Shown piece by piece: positions 6,079 to 7,317 of a stretch of 7,317 nt of DNA. The translations under genes were made by a program, and so were the position numbers. The stretch covers positions 1 through 7,317 of the forward strand of contig JAEWMM010000242.1 of the NCBI GenBank assembly GCA_023457175.1. Reading direction: 5' to 3'. The notes below the pieces were generated by a model, which was not told where the DNA came from, did no database searches, and saw only the letters and a program-made list of their open reading frames with translations. This DNA comes from Bacillota bacterium. GTDB taxonomy: Bacteria; Bacillota; Clostridia; Oscillospirales; Ruminococcaceae. Numbering within the stretch: the first letter of the stretch is position 1; every line of letters begins with the position of its first letter.

Positions 6079-7274
6079 TATTCCTCTCCCCCTTCCGTGC
6101 TGCTTACCGGTTCTGAAATAGGTTCTGTGTTTGCATTTGGCGCATCGTGACGACGCTTATTATGGATGGATTGAATAAAGCCTTTTAGCAGCAAAGCAAA
6201 TGCACTAAAGTAAATGATAACCGAAATAATAATTTCGATAACCTGTGGAACGAAATCATACAGCTGCATATTAAATCCGCCGACATTCAGATAAGCGATG
6301 AAAATGCCGGAAAAGATGATGGCAATTGGGTTATTAAGACCGAGAAGCGCAACAGGAATGCCATTAAAACCCTCTGCCGCCAAAACGTCTAAAACCTCAA
6401 TTCCTTTGCCTGAGCCCGCCAGATATAAAAGGGCGCCGCCCAAAGCGGCAAGCGCACCCGCAATCATCATAGAAAATATGATGTTGCGTTTTTCATTAAT
6501 GCCTGCATATTTACATGCATCACGATTGTACCCGCATGCTTTCAGCTCAAAGCCGAACTTGGTTTTGTTTAAAATAATATAAACAAGAACGCCTATTATA
6601 ATGGCTATAAAAATTCCCGCATTGACGCTTGACGCACTGTTGCCGGCTTTAAAGATTTGGTTAAGCCCCATTTTCGGAATAACCGCAGTCGCGGCAACAC
6701 GTTTGGATTGGTTTTTTAATGAATCAAAAATCGTTTTGGTAACCAAATAGTTTACGGTGTACATACCGATATAGTTCATAATAATGCACGAAATGACGAT
6801 ATTGACGTTACGGTAAGCATTTAAAATACCGGGAAGAAGTCCCCAGAGCGCGCCCGCAAGCATCGCCATTAAAAGCGCAACAATCCAGTGCGCCGCACCG
6901 GGCAGGAATGTCCACTTTACGCCGACGTAAACGGCGGCATATGCGCCGATAATAAACTGACCGGCGGCGCCGATGTTAAACAGTCCTGTTTTATTGGCAA
7001 AACCGACCGAAAGGCCTGTCATAATAATGGGTGTTGCAAAATAGAATACCTGGCCGAGGTTTTTCATATCGGTAAAGCCGCCGATAAGAATTTTTGAAAA
7101 GCCGCCTAACGCCTGAGACGGATTGCTGACCAGCAAAACAATAAATCCAACCAGCAAGCCAATCGCAACCGCCATTAAGGAGGATAGGAAATTTGAAAAA
7201 CTTTCGGTATTCAAAAGCCGATTGTAATAGCGTCCGTTAGCGTCGGAGGAACTGGCCTTCTCTTGATTTTTCAT
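6078..7274 (-). CDS. ABC transporter permease, BPD_transp_2 family (BMP/nucleoside-type, first subunit)
   Basis: 398-residue inner-membrane permease of a solute importer. After a hydrophilic N-terminus (about 1-28) come many hydrophobic segments, roughly at 31-50, 76-92, 101-118, 130-150, 157-178, 219-235, 264-286, 305-330 and 343-365. A charged, Ser/Glu-rich tail of about 30 residues follows. Family signatures are GLFNIGAAGQF near 97-107, GFELKACGYN near 241-250 followed by the cytoplasmic coupling segment up to 'YAGIN', and EGFNGIPVALLG at 301-312. This is the longer of the two permeases usual in BMP-lipoprotein transporters (the YufP/NupP type), which are known mostly for nucleosides or purines. 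The ATG has GAGGTG seven bases upstream (7282-7287). Its start overlaps the preceding stop (ATGA), and its TAA shares one base with the next start (TAATG), so coupled translation is likely. The substrate is not determined: the binding protein is outside the window. Confidence 0.9.
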   Translation of the reverse strand: MKNQEKASSSDANGRYYNRLLNTESFSNFLSSLMAVAIGLLVGFIVLLVSNPSQALGGFSKILIGGFTDMKNLGQVFYFATPIIMTGLSVGFANKTGLFNIGAAGQFIIGAYAAVYVGVKWTFLPGAAHWIVALLMAMLAGALWGLLPGILNAYRNVNIVISCIIMNYIGMYTVNYLVTKTIFDSLKNQSKRVAATAVIPKMGLNQIFKAGNSASSVNAGIFIAIIIGVLVYIILNKTKFGFELKACGYNRDACKYAGINEKRNIIFSMMIAGALAALGGALLYLAGSGKGIEVLDVLAAEGFNGIPVALLGLNNPIAIIFSGIFIAYLNVGGFNMQLYDFVPQVIEIIISVIIYFSAFALLLKGFIQSIHNKRRHDAPNANTEPISEPVSSTEGGEE

Positions 7275-7317
7275 TGTTCCACACCTCTTTTCGAACCTGA
7301 CATGTAGAGCCCAAGCT
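7271..7317 (-). CDS. ABC transporter ATP-binding protein, C-terminal end only (partial)
   Basis: Only the last 14 codons and the stop lie in the window, reading LGLYMSGSKRGVEQ and then TGA. The frame is open to the window edge. The TGA overlaps the ATG of the next permease gene as ATGA, the arrangement expected for co-translated subunits of one transporter. A 'GL-M-G' ending resembles what I know of the C-termini of duplicated-domain ATPases (MglA/YufO type) that serve BPD_transp_2 permeases, but no Walker or signature motif is visible here. The identity therefore rests mainly on position: in such clusters the ATPase normally comes directly before the first permease. An unrelated upstream gene is possible but less likely. 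Confidence 0.65.
   Translation of the reverse strand, partial: LGLYMSGSKRGVEQ

Noticed and set aside
1..7317. CRISPR array, insertion sequence, attachment site or phage genes
   Set aside because: No spaced direct repeats, transposase-like frame, terminal inverted repeats or phage-type genes were found. All major frames are intact metabolic, transport or regulatory genes.

Overview
The window looks like a stretch of a low-to-mid GC Firmicutes genome, most likely an anaerobic clostridium-type organism. The evidence is strong AGGAGG-type ribosome binding sites before most genes, sigma-A promoters with 17-bp spacing, stem-loop plus U-tract terminators, and the gene families present. No taxonomic marker gene is present, so this is inference. 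All supported genes lie on the minus strand, so transcription runs from right to left.

Right part (7317 down to 5096): the tail of an ABC-transporter gene set. It holds the last 14 codons of what is probably the ATPase, then two membrane permeases of the BPD_transp_2 family (the type paired with BMP/Med lipoproteins for nucleosides and related solutes). The three genes overlap at their stop/start codons (ATGA and TAATG), so they are one translationally coupled unit. A perfect 13-bp palindrome begins one base after the last permease stop. It is followed by an Asp/Glu racemase-family gene (4373-5062) with both catalytic cysteines. A terminator-like hairpin follows the racemase at about 4232-4261.

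Middle (4203 down to 3426): a GntR/FCD repressor gene with its own promoter (TTGACG-17-TATATT). A CGTATAC-centred dyad overlaps the -10 box and predicted start point. The gene ends in a good intrinsic terminator (3421-3464).

Left part (3409 down to 130): a three-gene operon with a near-consensus promoter (TTGACA-17-TATCAT) and CGTATA(C/T) boxes just after the predicted transcription start. It encodes an aconitase-family large subunit (LeuC/HacA type), the matching small subunit (LeuD/HacB type) and a GntP-family carboxylate permease. It ends in an 18-bp perfect-stem terminator. The shared operator motif suggests that the GntR protein controls both itself and this operon.

The simplest reading of the left part is a substrate-induced module that imports a hydroxy-dicarboxylate or similar acid and dehydrates or isomerises it, rather than leucine biosynthesis. 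No leuA, leuB or leader attenuator is seen, a permease and a catabolic-type regulator are present, and the specificity loop of the small subunit (FLAI) matches neither of the two classical versions I know. The true substrate cannot be read from the sequence. Positions 1-129 hold no gene I can support.
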